Both the position numbers and the translations under genes were made by a program. Of a stretch of DNA of 64,000 nucleotides, positions 45,899 to 57,945 are shown one piece after another. Source of the DNA: Mactra quadrangularis (lineage: Eukaryota; Mollusca; Bivalvia; Venerida; Mactridae); contig CM046303.1 in assembly GCA_025267735.1 (NCBI GenBank), positions 36,717,380 to 36,781,379 on the forward strand, written 5' to 3'. Positions within the stretch are counted from its first letter, which is position 1, and the number at the start of each line of letters is the position of its first letter. A model generated the notes under the pieces. That model worked only from the letters and a program-made list of their open reading frames with translations. It was not told the DNA's origin and searched no databases.

Positions 45899-46132
45899 TC
45901 TAGCACACCTAACCTAATTTTCCTGGAACCTTGTCTATAACCAGTACTTACCTACCCTTCCGCAAGGCTGGAAACATCTCCACATACTTTATTAGTGGAG
46001 GAAAATTTACGTTACTGTCAAATTTTGATGGAAGGGTATAACTTTCCCTGGTGGGATTTGAACCCATACCCCCTTCAGAACACTAGATTCGAAATCCAGG
46101 CGTGCTACCAACTGGACTACTGACCTGGGTTC
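45899..46132 (-). mobile_element. tRNA-derived SINE, family A, old copy
   Basis: Reading the minus strand: a degenerate head with GGTTCAAATCCCACC, then CTTCCATCAAAATTTGACAG and GGTAGGTAAGTACTGGTTAT. More diverged than the other copies and truncated at its 3' end exactly where the 42704-45898 element ends. Confidence 0.8.
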
Positions 46133-46844
46133 TAACATTGAAGTAGGTTTCCAGGTTTGAATTCCAGCTAATATGTACAGGGTTGTTAAGATACTTCTTG
46201 TTTAAAAAGTTGACCGGAAACAAGACATAATTGGGAAAGAATAATTGATTTCTGGCCGTAAAGTGAACAGGAATTAATTTGCATTTTCCTGTGTATCCAA
46301 ACTTGCCAGTTATTCTATATGTCACAGCAGTAGTGCATTCACTTTCTTATTCAGGGAAGATGGTCCCATAGAAAAAGAGTAAAAATGTCCAGTAGTTAGG
46401 AGTCGGACCATAAAAAGTAATAATTTGAATCTAATTCAGACTTACTAATAAATATGCCATTACCTATGAGCAGTTATTGACCAAAATTGGTTAAATAGAT
46501 TATCCTCCAAATAGATGAAGTTATCAGTCCAAGGTATCACACTTTATCAGTCCCAGATGTAGTAAGTATATAAACATGGCTATCTATCTATCTTCCAACA
46601 TTGTCATAACCTCTTATAGAAACATAGACAAGAATGACATAGGGTATCAGAAGCAAAATTATGAGCCAGCAGGTCTCTAGGCTACATTCTTTGTTTTTGC
46701 ATGTTTTAGACAAGTTTTTAGCTGACCCATTGAAATAGGTTATCTAATTGATAATCAACTTGTGTACAGGATGTTTAAGGTTAAGCCAAAAACAATAGAT
46801 AGGTCAATTTAAATGTTAATTAGAAACAGACTCTCAACAATCCA
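46133..46844. other. Intergenic, nothing recognised
   Basis: No exons or clear repeats. Confidence 0.35.
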
Positions 46845-47295
46845 AATAAAGTCTTAACTGATGCTTAAAGAAAAGCTCAATTTTAACTGTTGTATAAAGA
46901 AAAGCTAAGTCTAAACTGGTGTATAAAGAAAAGCTTAGTCTTAATTGTTGTATGAAGAAAAGCTCAGTCCAAACTGTTATATAAAGGAAAGCTGAGTCGA
47001 AACCGTAGTGTAAAGAAAAGCTCAGTCTAAAGTGTTATATAAAGAAAAGCTTAGTCTTAAATGTAGCATAAAGAAAAGCTCAGACTAAATTGATGTATAA
47101 AGAAAAGCTTTGTCTAAACTGTTATATAAAGAAAGGCTTAGTCTAGACTGTTGTATAAAGAAAAGCTTAGTCTAAATTGTTGTTTAAAGCAAAGCTCAGT
47201 CTAAACTGTTATTGAAAGACAAGCTCAGTCTAAACTTTTGTTACAAGAAAAGCATAGTGTAAATTGTTGTATAAAGAAAAGCTCAGTCTAAACAA
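46845..47295. repeat. ~30-bp tandem repeat, about 15 units
   Basis: Imperfect units of TAAAGAAAAGCTCAGTCTAA followed by ACTGTTGTA. Units alternate between AGCTCAGTC and AGCTTAGTC variants. Confidence 0.9.
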
Positions 47296-47335
47296 AATAT
47301 ACATCAATCATGCAATGAGTCTAGTTGTACTTAGT

Positions 47336-47633
47336 TTATTTATTTATTTATTTATTTATTGGAGTTAACGCCGTATCAACACAATTTAGGTCATTTCACG
47401 GCGTCCAGCGCACCTAACCTAGCTTTCCTGGACCATTGTCTATAACCAGTACTCACCTACCCTTCCACAAGGCCGGAAACTTCTCCATATTATCTAATCA
47501 ATGGAGGAAAATCGACATTATTGTCAAATTTTCATGGAAGGGTATAACCTCCCCGGGCGGGATTCGAACCCGCACCCCCTCGGGCACGAGTATCCAAATC
47601 CCGGCGCGCTACCAACTGCGCTATCGACCCGGG
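47336..47633 (-). mobile_element. tRNA-derived SINE, family A, copy 3
   Basis: Full-length minus-strand copy: tRNA-like head at 47550-47633, body, and an (AAATA)n tail at 47338-47360. Flanked by the direct repeat TGTACTTAGTTTA (starting at 47326 and 47637), a 13-bp target duplication. Confidence 0.9.
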
Positions 47634-47649
47634 TTGTGTACTTAGTTTA

Positions 47650-50577
47650 AAATTCTACAAGCAAATTAGGTACCTGCTTTTAGACGTAAAATGACTCGAC
47701 AAAAAAAGAATAACAATAGCTATAATTATGATAAGGAACCTGTTGTGTTTTATCCTAATCAATATTATCAAGAATTATATAGATTCCAAATGTGTATGCA
47801 CTTCTGGCTTTATCAGTATTTATGAGGTTTCCATGGAAACCATATGAGCTCTTATTTCCATTAGCAATTAAACAAGTTTCACAATTATTTTCTCAGCTTT
47901 TATGAGATATATTTATTAGAGCCCAATCTTACAATAACAATATCATGTGTCACACTTTCTCTATAAACGTGACTACAGTAATACAGTAACCACAGTAATT
48001 AAGACCAGGCAATTGATTAGATAAATATCATAGACATAGTGCACTGTGCATGGAGAGAAATCCTAGATGTGACATCATACAATGAACGCTGACCTCACTT
48101 CTCTTGATTCTAAGATATATTGCATTATGGGAAAAACTAACATTTAACTATTTTAATTAAAAACAAGAACTTTTTTAGTTAAGAAGAACCCCTTATATAG
48201 TCAATCAAAGGGTCATAATTCTGAAACCTATCAGAACAGAACAAATCTTTTATTTTCAACTCGGGTACATGTTGTACAACTATAGAAAAAGACAAAATTA
48301 AAGTTAATAATACAAAGGTAACTAGTGGAAGAGATACATATTTGCAAGTATTGTATAAGGATTTCAGTTCTTGTACACTGCATTGGATGGAAAGCATATA
48401 ACTCTATGCTGTATAGACTACAAGATTGACACAGCCTACCATAGTAAAGCTGTATAGTAGACAATACAATATTATTGTTAAATGTACATGTACATGTATA
48501 GTGCGTACAAAAAACAAAACACTGTTTATAATAACAATACAGTGAACTGACCCTCGACATGGGATGCCCAGGATGACTTAAAAATAAACAATTGTGATAT
48601 GTATTACAAGTATCTTAGTTGTTGGTGTAATGGAAAGCGTTCTACTATAACAAGCATGATTTACCAGTGGTGTTGGTTTATCAACCATGCTAATTTTGTT
48701 AAAATGAATTACACAAATTTTATTTTCAATACTGCCTACCCCTGAAATGAATTGTCTCAATTTTAATGTTTACCAAAACACGTTTTGTTTTTGTACGCAC
48801 TGTATATGCATATAGCCCATTCTATAGATCAATCCTTGATATTGTATTGATTTTTGTGTTCAATTGTCCTGACAGACAATGAACATACAGGTTAAATATT
48901 CGTATATAAATGGACATTATTAGTACAGTCTTCTTCTTCAAATATTTCGCGGGTTTAGCGCAAAACAGTCGTAGCTCACTCTTTTCTTATATTGAGTTAC
49001 GGCCATTTTGAGCTAAACCATCGATTGGCTAACTGGTTACAATCTAGTTTTGATACTTAGTCAATACCATATAAGTTGCAAAGTTCAAGTTTATGTTTAA
49101 GTAAGGAGCTGCCCAATTAGCTTAATTAGTAAGGCATCTAGAGGTTGTCACCTATGTTCAATCTAATCTTTATTACAAGGTAAGAAGCTCAATAGAATTT
49201 GGTTATTAGTACATAAATATCCAGTATGTATCTGATAAAGTTTTAATTGAAATATTATTAACAGACCTTTATCAACAAAATAATTGAACATTGAAAAAAG
49301 TCTAAACGGCAGTGAATGTTATAGACTGACTGCATGAAAGATACAGATAGAGTATAACGTCTCTGAGAGTATACAACATTTTAGTACTTTAATAAAACAT
49401 ATTGATTTTTAATGTTTTATAATTTATAATAGCAAGTTTATATGGCTGAATAAATTATAATAAATCAACTCTACTTAACTCTACCTATTCTTATACATTG
49501 TCATTCTCTTCCAGTATAATCAACTTTGTTTTATCACCAAGTGTCGATCTATAGAATAAAGTCCACCCACTCCCTCCAGATCAAAATACATGAACAAATG
49601 ATGAAATTGGTTAGGATAGTAAAAACTTTTATTGAAGAAATTGCCCAATGAACATTTTTTGTTCAGATTTTAGCAAAAGTACACACCGAGCTAAGTATTT
49701 TAAATATCTAGTACACCGAGAATATATAGTACATATACTTAGTACTATTCAATGATGAAACCTACCTAGTATATATACATGTACATTATAAAACTTCTAT
49801 GCATCACTTGTAGTTATTATCAATCACCATACATACATTATATTATACATCATTATACATATATATGTATGTGTACTATGATATATTTAAACATACTGAT
49901 AATAATGAATGTAACTGTGTAAATACTAGTTATAATGTACATAGTACCCTATATTCATCCAAAGTAGATTTCTATACACCCATATACTATGTAGCTTTAG
50001 AATGTTTGTATAAACTACTTTGGTATTTCAAGTGAAAATATAAATTTCAACACAACAATATCAACAAATATTAACAAATTCTCCTGTAAGTCTGAGTGTT
50101 AAAATTTTACTTAGAAACTGTTTTAATAGAAGTAATTTATGATCGAGCTGTGACTTTTCAGAAGGGGTCCTAGATCGCTGAAGTTTAGACTATAATCAAT
50201 AAAATAACTTGCAACATTAATTAAAATGATTGATTATGTACAAAGTCATCATACAGATTTTTGTGTGGATTAACTGTTACATCACTACACCTAATTTTAA
50301 AGTAAATCAACAAAAAAGTATCTGAACTTACCTGTGAATATTAAATGATCATTTACACATTGAAAACCAATCACTTTAAAAACAACTTTTCAATAAAACT
50401 TCCTTCCAGGTAGTTATTTCACAAACAATGTAAACATTACAAAACACTACATTGATTCAATTTTAAAAAGCTACCATGCAGTATTTTCTACATTCTTTTT
50501 TTGTCCAATACCATCAAACCACAGTATACTGTATATAGGAAAACCAATAAAATATCATACAATAGAGATACATTTAG
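47650..50577. other. Gene-poor AT-rich region
   Basis: Apart from the small ORF at 48179-48397, no feature is clear. A tRNA-like remnant (TTAGCTTAATTAGTAAGGCA near 49117) suggests an old SINE. TACATGTACATGTA-type repeats are frequent. Confidence 0.35.
48179..48397 (-). CDS. Candidate small single-pass membrane protein or exon
   Basis: A 72-codon ATG-to-TAA ORF. Residues 1-20 are polar, about 21-43 (YVSLPLVTFVLLTLILSFSI) form a strong transmembrane segment, and a polar tail ends DYIRGSS. The type II topology would resemble the N-terminus of Golgi enzymes, but the ORF ends early and no donor with good consensus was found. A possible acceptor (TAGTCTATACAG) lies just upstream. No family recognised; could be chance. 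Confidence 0.22.
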   Translation of the reverse strand: MLSIQCSVQELKSLYNTCKYVSLPLVTFVLLTLILSFSIVVQHVPELKIKDLFCSDRFQNYDPLIDYIRGSS

Positions 50578-50650
50578 ATGGGTCAGCACAAAACTAGTCT
50601 AACTACATGTAAATAAAGAAAGATGTAGACTAGTTTTGTAACGACCCATT
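50578..50650. repeat. Hairpin with ~28-bp stem
   Basis: GATGGGTCAGCACAAAACTA pairs with TAGTTTTGTAACGACCCATT with few mismatches around a short AT-rich loop. Probably a MITE relic. Confidence 0.75.
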
Positions 50651-50891
50651 AATTTATAACATTGTGAACAGCCAGTGTACTGATACTTGACTGATTAAAC
50701 CTGTGTATATAAAGAATATAGTGTTTAATCACCTGCAACGTTTGAACTCACAATTCTGCCCTGCGTTCAGTTAGCAACTTAGCAGTTAGCGTAAGCCAAA
50801 CACAGCTACCGTTATGAACGGTTGATTGAACGACTCGTTCAAGTGCGAACGTATAAAGATGGCGAGCTAGAGGGTCGTTACTTCTATTTTA

Positions 50892-51120
50892 TTAGAAGAA
50901 TTCGGAGAGGAGGACTTTTTTACTTGTTTTATTTTTGTAAATGTATTGATCTAAATCATCAACGGGAGTAACACCGCCGACTTCGTTAGACCTAATCCGG
51001 AATTTAAATTTATGGGTTTTTCCGTCCGTGCACAGGCGGTACAAACAAAGTTGTCTACACATTCCTAAGACATCGTTCCAATGGTAACAAGAAAGTATAA
51101 GATTACTCTTTTCACGCTTC
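50892..51120 (-). other. Open frame without ATG in a GC-richer patch
   Basis: About 76 codons are open, from a TTG (LKREKSNLILSCYHWNDVLG) to LLSEFF and stop, with rather balanced composition (FKFRIRSNEVGGVTPVDDLD). No in-frame ATG precedes it, so it would need an upstream exon. It lies next to a GC-richer, CpG-containing patch (50750-51310) that may be a promoter or an old transposon. Family unknown. Confidence 0.22.
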
Positions 51121-51129
51121 AACAATTTT

Positions 51130-52427
51130 CAACATAGACAAAGAGGCGTAGTTCAAGCGTGAAACTCATTAACATCTCATTTAAATGTAATACAACGCTG
51201 AGTTGTGTTGTCGTTCTTGAAACTCTTCAGGAAAAGGGAGGTTACTCTCAGGACATACAAATATTGCAATGGAGACGGGACACTCAACCCGTAGACAACT
51301 CAACCCGTGACAACTGCAATGATAACTTGTTGGAGTAAAAAGGACCTACGATGTTTTTGACAATGCATGTTATATGCGTAGCGTAATTACATCATTCGAT
51401 AGTAATAAACAATATAGACCAGTTCATTGTTATTGTTATGAAGTCTATAAATAGTAACAAGTAGCTGATAAAAAATACACTTAACCGTTCGCTGGTTGGC
51501 AAGAAATGATAGCGAGTAGATACGATGAAAACACAGTAATTTTAAAATTGCAATTACTGAGTCATTTTTCATCAGACAATTTAGTATCTTATATCACTAG
51601 AAAGGCCTTGAAATTAATAATTTGAATATTTAAAAATTATTTGTCATAACAGAATCGTTTTTTATAGGCGAGTGTTTAAACCTAGTGCTTCAAAAGACAG
51701 GTTTAAATCTCCTTATATTTCATTTTCAAATCAAAATTTTGGCTATCCCCATATATTTTAAAAATATGAATTTCAAAAGCTTTCTATCAATATAAATATC
51801 AAAAAAATTGGCCGACAAATAAAACAGTTATCATTATTTAAAAATTCTGCTGCTATCAAATGTATGTAAACATTGGTTTCTTTCTGCCAACCAGTAAATC
51901 AGCTAAAATATTGGTAGCAGGTGCTTGTGACGTCATCCGTGAACTGGTCTATTAAATGATCGTATTTTATTGTGTTACTTATGTCAATACATTAAGGACG
52001 ATTTTAGTAGTTTTTGTGCGCACCGTTCTGTGCATATCTAAAACACGACGTCAACGTTGAAATAATTATTATATTTTTATAAAGGGAGGTTGGCGTACGC
52101 CATTTGCTTCCTGTTTGGACATTAATCAGGCACTACGAATTGGTATTTGGTAACTCACTCATTTTAAAATATAAATGCTGGTTGTTATTAATTAGGTAGG
52201 AATTAAAATTCACGTATATCGTTTTATTTTATGATTGTAATTGTTTAATGACCTAAATTTGCCGTCAGAAATGAATAAACTTGTAAAGGTCGAGGACGAC
52301 GGACAGAACGTAAACAAAGTTTTTCTTTTCAAATTTCAATCTACATGCTCCATGTTTTATTCGTTGAAGAATACTAGAAAAAGTTTGAACAAAAATATAG
52401 TGTTATCCATTAAGTTTGCAATTACTT
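51130..52427. other. Intergenic with one possible 5' exon
   Basis: An ATG at about 52271 begins MNKLVKVEDDGQN and is followed by a weak donor-like GTAAAC; the ORF continues as MNKLV...NTRKSLN to 52474. No partner exon was found. Otherwise nothing recognised. Confidence 0.25.
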
Positions 52428-52720
52428 GGCCCAGAATTTTATGCAAATCAATTGCGCTACAATGTTCAGATTGAATTGCAGGGGCTGATCCAGATTTTCA
52501 AGCGAGGTGCATAGACGAATAAACTATCTCTTGAAATATTAGTTCAATGCATTTTCCCATTTTGTGCATAAACTTGACCCAAAATTTAATGCTTATTAAT
52601 TGTGTTGACAATGTTCAGACTGAATTGCAGGGGTTGATCCAGGTTTTTTAGGGGGGGGGGGGTGCGAAATCCAGAGACGAATATACTATCGCTTGAATAC
52701 TATTTCAATGCATTTTGTCT
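52428..52720. repeat. Two direct copies of ~145 bp
   Basis: Blocks in order in both copies: CCAGAATTTTATGC/CCAAAATTTAATGC, ACAATGTTCAGA, TGAATTGCAGGGG, TGATCCAG, AGACGAATA, TTCAATGCATTTT. The second copy has a 12-G run at 52651-52662. Confidence 0.8.
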
Positions 52721-53338
52721 GTTCAGGACTTTCGGTTATCTACTGGTATTGCCGTTGCATTGAACATGGCATCGTGAACTAATAAATCAAAGCACTGAAA
52801 GTACTGATGGGGCGGGGCTCTTGAAAATTTTAAAACACTGATCATGACACTACTATGACGTTATGAGAAACTAGCCATAAAGTTGCCCTTTTCCAATTGG
52901 ACAGATGGATTTTCAACTTTTGTCATAATGATTGTGTCAGATAAATTGAATCATTGTTTTTCATCATGATGTTCTATTCAGTAGTGGATTCTATATCATG
53001 AAAGATTAATTTAAAACAAAAAAGGAAAGAGTTGTGAATAGTAGTCTATAGTGTCTGACTTTATTGCTGTTAAAAACTTCCCTCCTTGATGGTCATAGAA
53101 TTAATTTTTATCCTTTTTACAAGGACCAGTCTTGTAACTTTTAATTTGTTGCATAGACCTTAGTCCCTACAAAGCTGGAATCAATCCCAGTATCAGTCAT
53201 ATATTTCTGCCGACTCATCCACTCCACCACTAACAAACAATGAGTATGCACTTGAGATACCGATATTAATGAATTCAGGAAACAACTTCATGCTCTTTTA
53301 CCCAGTGTCCCTCTTTTACCCAGTGTTCTTCGTTGATA
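52721..53338. other. Intergenic, nothing recognised
   Basis: No feature beyond a recurrence of ATCAAAGCACTGAAAGTACTG (also near 25484). Confidence 0.3.
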
Positions 53339-53340
53339 TA

Positions 53341-53683
53341 CAGTGCCTACCAAAAGTTTGGAGACAACAGAAATTTATAATATCTTGATTCCAGTAATTG
53401 ATTTTTTTTAAATACAATCATTTTTAATGCATCACAGATTATCTATGATGAAATTAAAGCACATTTCATGAACGCACCACAATTAATAGGTTTAACATCT
53501 GATATTCCAAAGCCTCAAAATTAAGAGCAATGTAATTATTTTCTATCACATATTTTTAAGTAGAACTAAAATTAAAAAATAGGCAAAACTGACAAGTATT
53601 TAAAAGCAGTTTTGAAATATTTTATAACAGTTATTCAATAGGCCTACAAAGTGAAAATGTCTCCAAACTTTTGGTGTGTACTG
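53341..53683. mobile_element. Tc1/mariner-like MITE (copy 2)
   Basis: Ends CAGTGCCTACCAAAAGTTTG and, inverted, CAGTACACACCAAAAGTTTG, then GAGACA; flanked by TA (53339-53340 and 53684-53685). CAGT plus CCAAAAGTTT is a typical Tc1-like terminus. 343 bp, no ORF. Confidence 0.88.
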
Positions 53684-53685
53684 TA

Positions 53686-55325
53686 TATCGGCTGGCCATA
53701 TTTGAGGCCAGATGCATTTGTTAGCAGTGTTTGATGATACTCGGATGCAATGGCAAGTTTTGAGCACTAAGTCTGATCTCAAGATACATGAACTTTAACA
53801 CAGTTCTTAGTGGGTTAGGCATAACCTTGACAAGCAATGTATGCTTAAGTATATTGACAGTACAGATTTGTTTGTAATTATTTATTACTATTAATTACAA
53901 CACTTCAGTATGAAATGTACAATATATACATACATTTTGAATGAACAATTTCAAGTTTATGTAATACCAGGTAATAACAGTAAATAGACAAAAAAGTTAA
54001 CACTGCAGGGTGACAATTCACAAAATCTTCTCAGTACACTTATTTTTAAATGATGACTTGTACACTTCCATGGAATAGGTATTTCAGCCGGGACATTAAA
54101 AAATAACATAAAGTGCCTAAATATAACCAGTTCTTCCTTAAATTCTAAAAGGTTTGATAGAATCTGAAGTAAATAATGATGCTTACTGTACATTTTACTA
54201 ATAGAAAAGGCTGTTTCTAAATTAGTTCAATTACTATAATATTTAACCATTTATAATCCATCAGGGTTATGGAGAAACTTCTCATAGAAAAAAAATCCAT
54301 GGTGTACTATAGATTGTTACACATCATGTACATATATTAATGCAGTTCAAAATACATTTAAATGTTTATTTACACAAATACCAAACATATGCGAAGTAAA
54401 ACATCTCAATGATACAATATTTTGGAACAGATTAAACAAAAGCTTACTTAACATATTTCATGTTTTATACATAGTTAACTATAGTTATATACAGCAAATC
54501 AAGGATGACTTCAATGCTAATTGTTTTTGAGATACAGAGGTTTGAAGTTGGTAGGTATTGCACTATTTTTGAAGTAAGAAATTGGTCAGTTTTGAGCCAT
54601 CTTTGAGGGCAACAGTTTTAAAGAAAGAGAGCTCTCAGAGTCCTTTATTTCCATATATGTACTAAAATTTAGGTAAATATTTGAATTTAATAATCATTTA
54701 GATTCTTATTTCTTCCTTTTTTGAGAAAAATTGATCGAAAAATGGCCCCGCGGCCAATTTGTGCAAAAACTTAATTCAGAGCTGTAAAAGTCTTGATTTA
54801 TAAATTGCTGTATTTTCTTTATTTTTCAAGATAATACTTCAAAAATTTTCAGGGAATATTCTTATAATCATAATTGATATATATATGGTCTTAATTTTTT
54901 GTAAATCAATAAAAGAAAAATATTTTTGTATTTTATACAGGGTTATCCCCTCTTTTTTTAGGAAATTAATTTTTTCATAAGTTCATTGTGCTATATTTTT
55001 TTATTTTTTAAGATATCCTTATAGAAATGGGTATACATGTTCTTGATATTGCCCTTAAATCAATTATTCATACATCATTTATTGCTTGACCATTATTCTG
55101 ATACAATGACTATCAAAAAAGTTTACATGAACATAATGTGAACATCATGTATATTATCTTATTATAAATCCTGTAAGCCTATCTTAATATACATACAGTA
55201 GCCTCCATAAGTGCGTATCAGTATACAGTGTAATATTTCATGAAATGGATTAACACTAACAGCTCTTAAAATACTTTATTTGTAATTCAGTTTATATTGT
55301 ATCAAACCGATGTGTTATTTACTGT
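53686..55325. other. Intergenic, nothing recognised
   Basis: AT-rich; the 78-codon minus-strand ORF at 53957-54193 has no recognisable feature. Confidence 0.35.
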
Positions 55326-55462
55326 CAAAGACCTTAGAAATAATTTCATCACCAAGCTCCACATAAGTATGCCCCGCCCGAGGGGCCATGGGTTCTATTC
55401 CTTGGTGAAGCATACTTTTGTGGAGCTAAGGAGCTTGGTCATGAAATCATTTCTACCGCCTT
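55326..55462. repeat. Foldback with tRNA-like B-box in its loop
   Basis: AGAAATAATTTCATCACCAA then GCTCCACATAAGTATGC on the left pairs with GCATACTTTTGTGGAGC and AGCTTGGTCATGAAATCATT on the right. The loop holds GCCCGAGGGGCCATGGGTTC followed by TATTCC, resembling a B-box. Likely a small SINE-derived or foldback element; the ORF through it is accidental. Confidence 0.65.
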
Positions 55463-56111
55463 CCTCCCTCCAACCAATGATTCTTAATTATGCAGGGCAA
55501 ATAATGCAAAACATAAGTTCATGCTTGTTCATGAAGGGTAGTGTATATACAGGGATTTCATTCATATAAAAACATTCATAATTTACAAACATATAACTCA
55601 ATATAAAAAGGCTTTTCTAGTAGCTAAAACCTGAAAAATTGTAATCCCCTGATAACTTGCTCAATTTCAATACAGGGGTATGCAATATTTTTCTGTTATG
55701 GACTCAGAGGAACTTGTCATTTATCATTCACCTTTTCCCCTAATGGAACATGAATAATGATATGCTAAATTCTTCAAACTTAGATCTTATATTAAAACCT
55801 TAGTCTGTCATTGGCATCATAAAAGCTGGACCACATTCCATGTAATTTCTTCATCTGAGATTTGTTCAGGCTAAGCAGCAGGAGACATACATAATTGTGC
55901 TTTCTGACAAACAAGTCATTAATAGTTTAAGGTGTTTCAATGTTTCTAATTTGAACTTTTTATTAAATGTATTGCACATTTACACATTCTGGTTACACCA
56001 GTCAATCTCCATTTCATAAAGGTTGTTACTTTAAAAAAGCACCATGCCATTGTGTTTTACAGAAGACAGAAGGATTGGCATCTCTGGGTCTGGAACTATG
56101 TCCACTTTGTT
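55463..56111. other. Intergenic or 3' UTR
   Basis: No repeat recognised. The right part would be the 3' UTR of the minus-strand model ending at 56112. Confidence 0.3.
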
Positions 56112-56639
56112 CTATGTGATCTGGTCTGTATGAATTTTCTGAAACAATAATTGTACAACAATTAAGAAATAAGCCAGATTTGAATACTGGTTATTGTAAT
56201 ATATGCGCATGTAATTTGTCTGATATCTGATTATCTTAGATATTTGAAAGAATATTTTCAATATTTTCAACATTAACCCAAGCATTTTGATAAAAGCTGA
56301 AAACCAAAATTAACTACATGTATGCAGCCAGCTAGAACACACAGCACTAAGATTAGTTCCCATCAATGAGTAATAAATGTGTCTATATGTGTTATTAGTT
56401 TCGCCCAAGTTTGCCAGAAGCAAGGGTTCAGTTCTTTGAATCTTACTACAAATAAATAGACTACAGATGAGCCATGGTTAGCCTTGGCTGTATATAGGAT
56501 ATGTTAACTGTTAAGATGAATAGTATGTGATATTCATCAGCTCAATGATCTCTAATGGTGAAGCAACTACACAAGAAGTAGCATATTCCATACTAATATC
56601 TGGTACTTTTCTGCATCCTTATAGGATGTTTGGTTCTGT

Positions 56640-57005
56640 TCTTGTTCATGCAAAGTTTATGTAACCCGATAAAAATCCATGTTCCAAACTAAGATTCAAA
56701 CCAACGACCTCACGAGTTTAATACCTCTGCTACACACATATCCCCTCATTAACAGAATTTGTCCGCAAATTCTTGGAGTTCCATTGTCTCTTTAGTTTAT
56801 CTAACAGTGCAATCATACAATTCCTAGGGGGTTATTTACGTTGGACGCAAAATGCAAGCAGATACAAATCCATGTTGCAAACTAAGATTTAAACCCACAG
56901 CCTTTCGAGTCCTAAGAGGACATTGTACAACATTGCCATAAAAGCTAGCCTGATGCAAGGAGTACAAGCAACATATTACACCTCTGCTACATCTAATTTA
57001 TAAGC
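56640..57005 (-). mobile_element. SINE fragments (two copies, same family as 11125)
   Basis: Two minus-strand pieces (about 56650-56745 and 56825-57000), each with a degenerate B-box (GGTTTAAATCTT type) next to AACATGGATTT; the second shares CATAAAAGCTAGCCT and GGAGTACAAG with the copy in TXNDC15 intron 1. Confidence 0.55.
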
Positions 57006-57859
57006 ATTTAATGCAGTGAATAGTACTAACCTTCATGTTCGTTTTATGAATTCCATTTTCAAAGAATTCCATAATATGTACTGGTTTTGCTGTGTCATAA
57101 CCCATGTTGAGAGATCGTAATGAGTTCATCAATGTTCGTTCCCATCACAAAGTATGTGCAGCACAGCATACTGTAGAATCTTTGACTGGAGACCAAAGCT
57201 TGTTTCCACATACTCTTCCAACAAGTTGCTTCCATTCGTCCTTTTGCTTCAGGATTTTAAGTGGCTGAAAATTGAATCAATCTGAAAAATAAGTTAAAAT
57301 CAATAAGCTGATACAGTTCTCCTCTTAATTATATGGTGCTTTCACCACTCTAAAAGTTTCAGGCATATTACAGTACAGCAAAATGAAAAAATCAACAACT
57401 AGCAATCACTAGTAGGCTCAGATTTGTAAACTTTACAATTTTACATGAATACACATAAACGTTCACTGGTGATTGTCATTTACCTAGTTAATCTACTGAA
57501 AGCTAGGGTGTGAAAGGCCATAGAAAGCAGTTAACTACCCCGTTTCACCCATGATAAAAGGCCATACGCAGCTGTGATATTGAATTCCTGTGCCTGCCCT
57601 GTAAAACTTGTATATCTATGTCAGTTAACAAGGAAATATTTCCACCCAGTGTCAACGCATAAGTTTATGGACAAGTTTTATTCTATCAAATTCAACAGTG
57701 TACTATTTTATTGTAATTTATCATTATCCACAGCATGTTTTTAATTCATAGTTTTCTAAGTACTTTTGAACTTCTTAGTGCATTTCAAATCCAAGCAAGT
57801 AGTTCCTAGACCAATGCAGATACTCAAATATATATTACCTAAAAGGATTTTGACAGAAA

Positions 57860-57945
57860 ACTACGGCAAATGAAAAACGAAAGTGAAAGTACAAACAGGG
57901 TCGCGAAAACCCATCACTCTTGCATCTGTCAAAATGCTGAATTGC
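57860..57945. repeat. Copy of the 22-25 kb palindrome's centre
   Basis: AAAGTGAAAGTACAAACAGG followed by GTCGCGAAAACCCAT and CTGTCAAAATG matches, in inverse orientation and at roughly 80 percent by eye, the unpaired centre of the palindrome near 23640-23720. Confidence 0.65.

Noticed and set aside
46845..47295. CRISPR-like direct repeat array
   Set aside because: Units are contiguous ~30-bp tandem repeats without unique spacers, in a eukaryotic genome.
57140..57150. TGA read as selenocysteine in the 56-58 kb model
   Set aside because: The context lacks a typical redox motif and no SECIS-like structure was recognised; decay is simpler.
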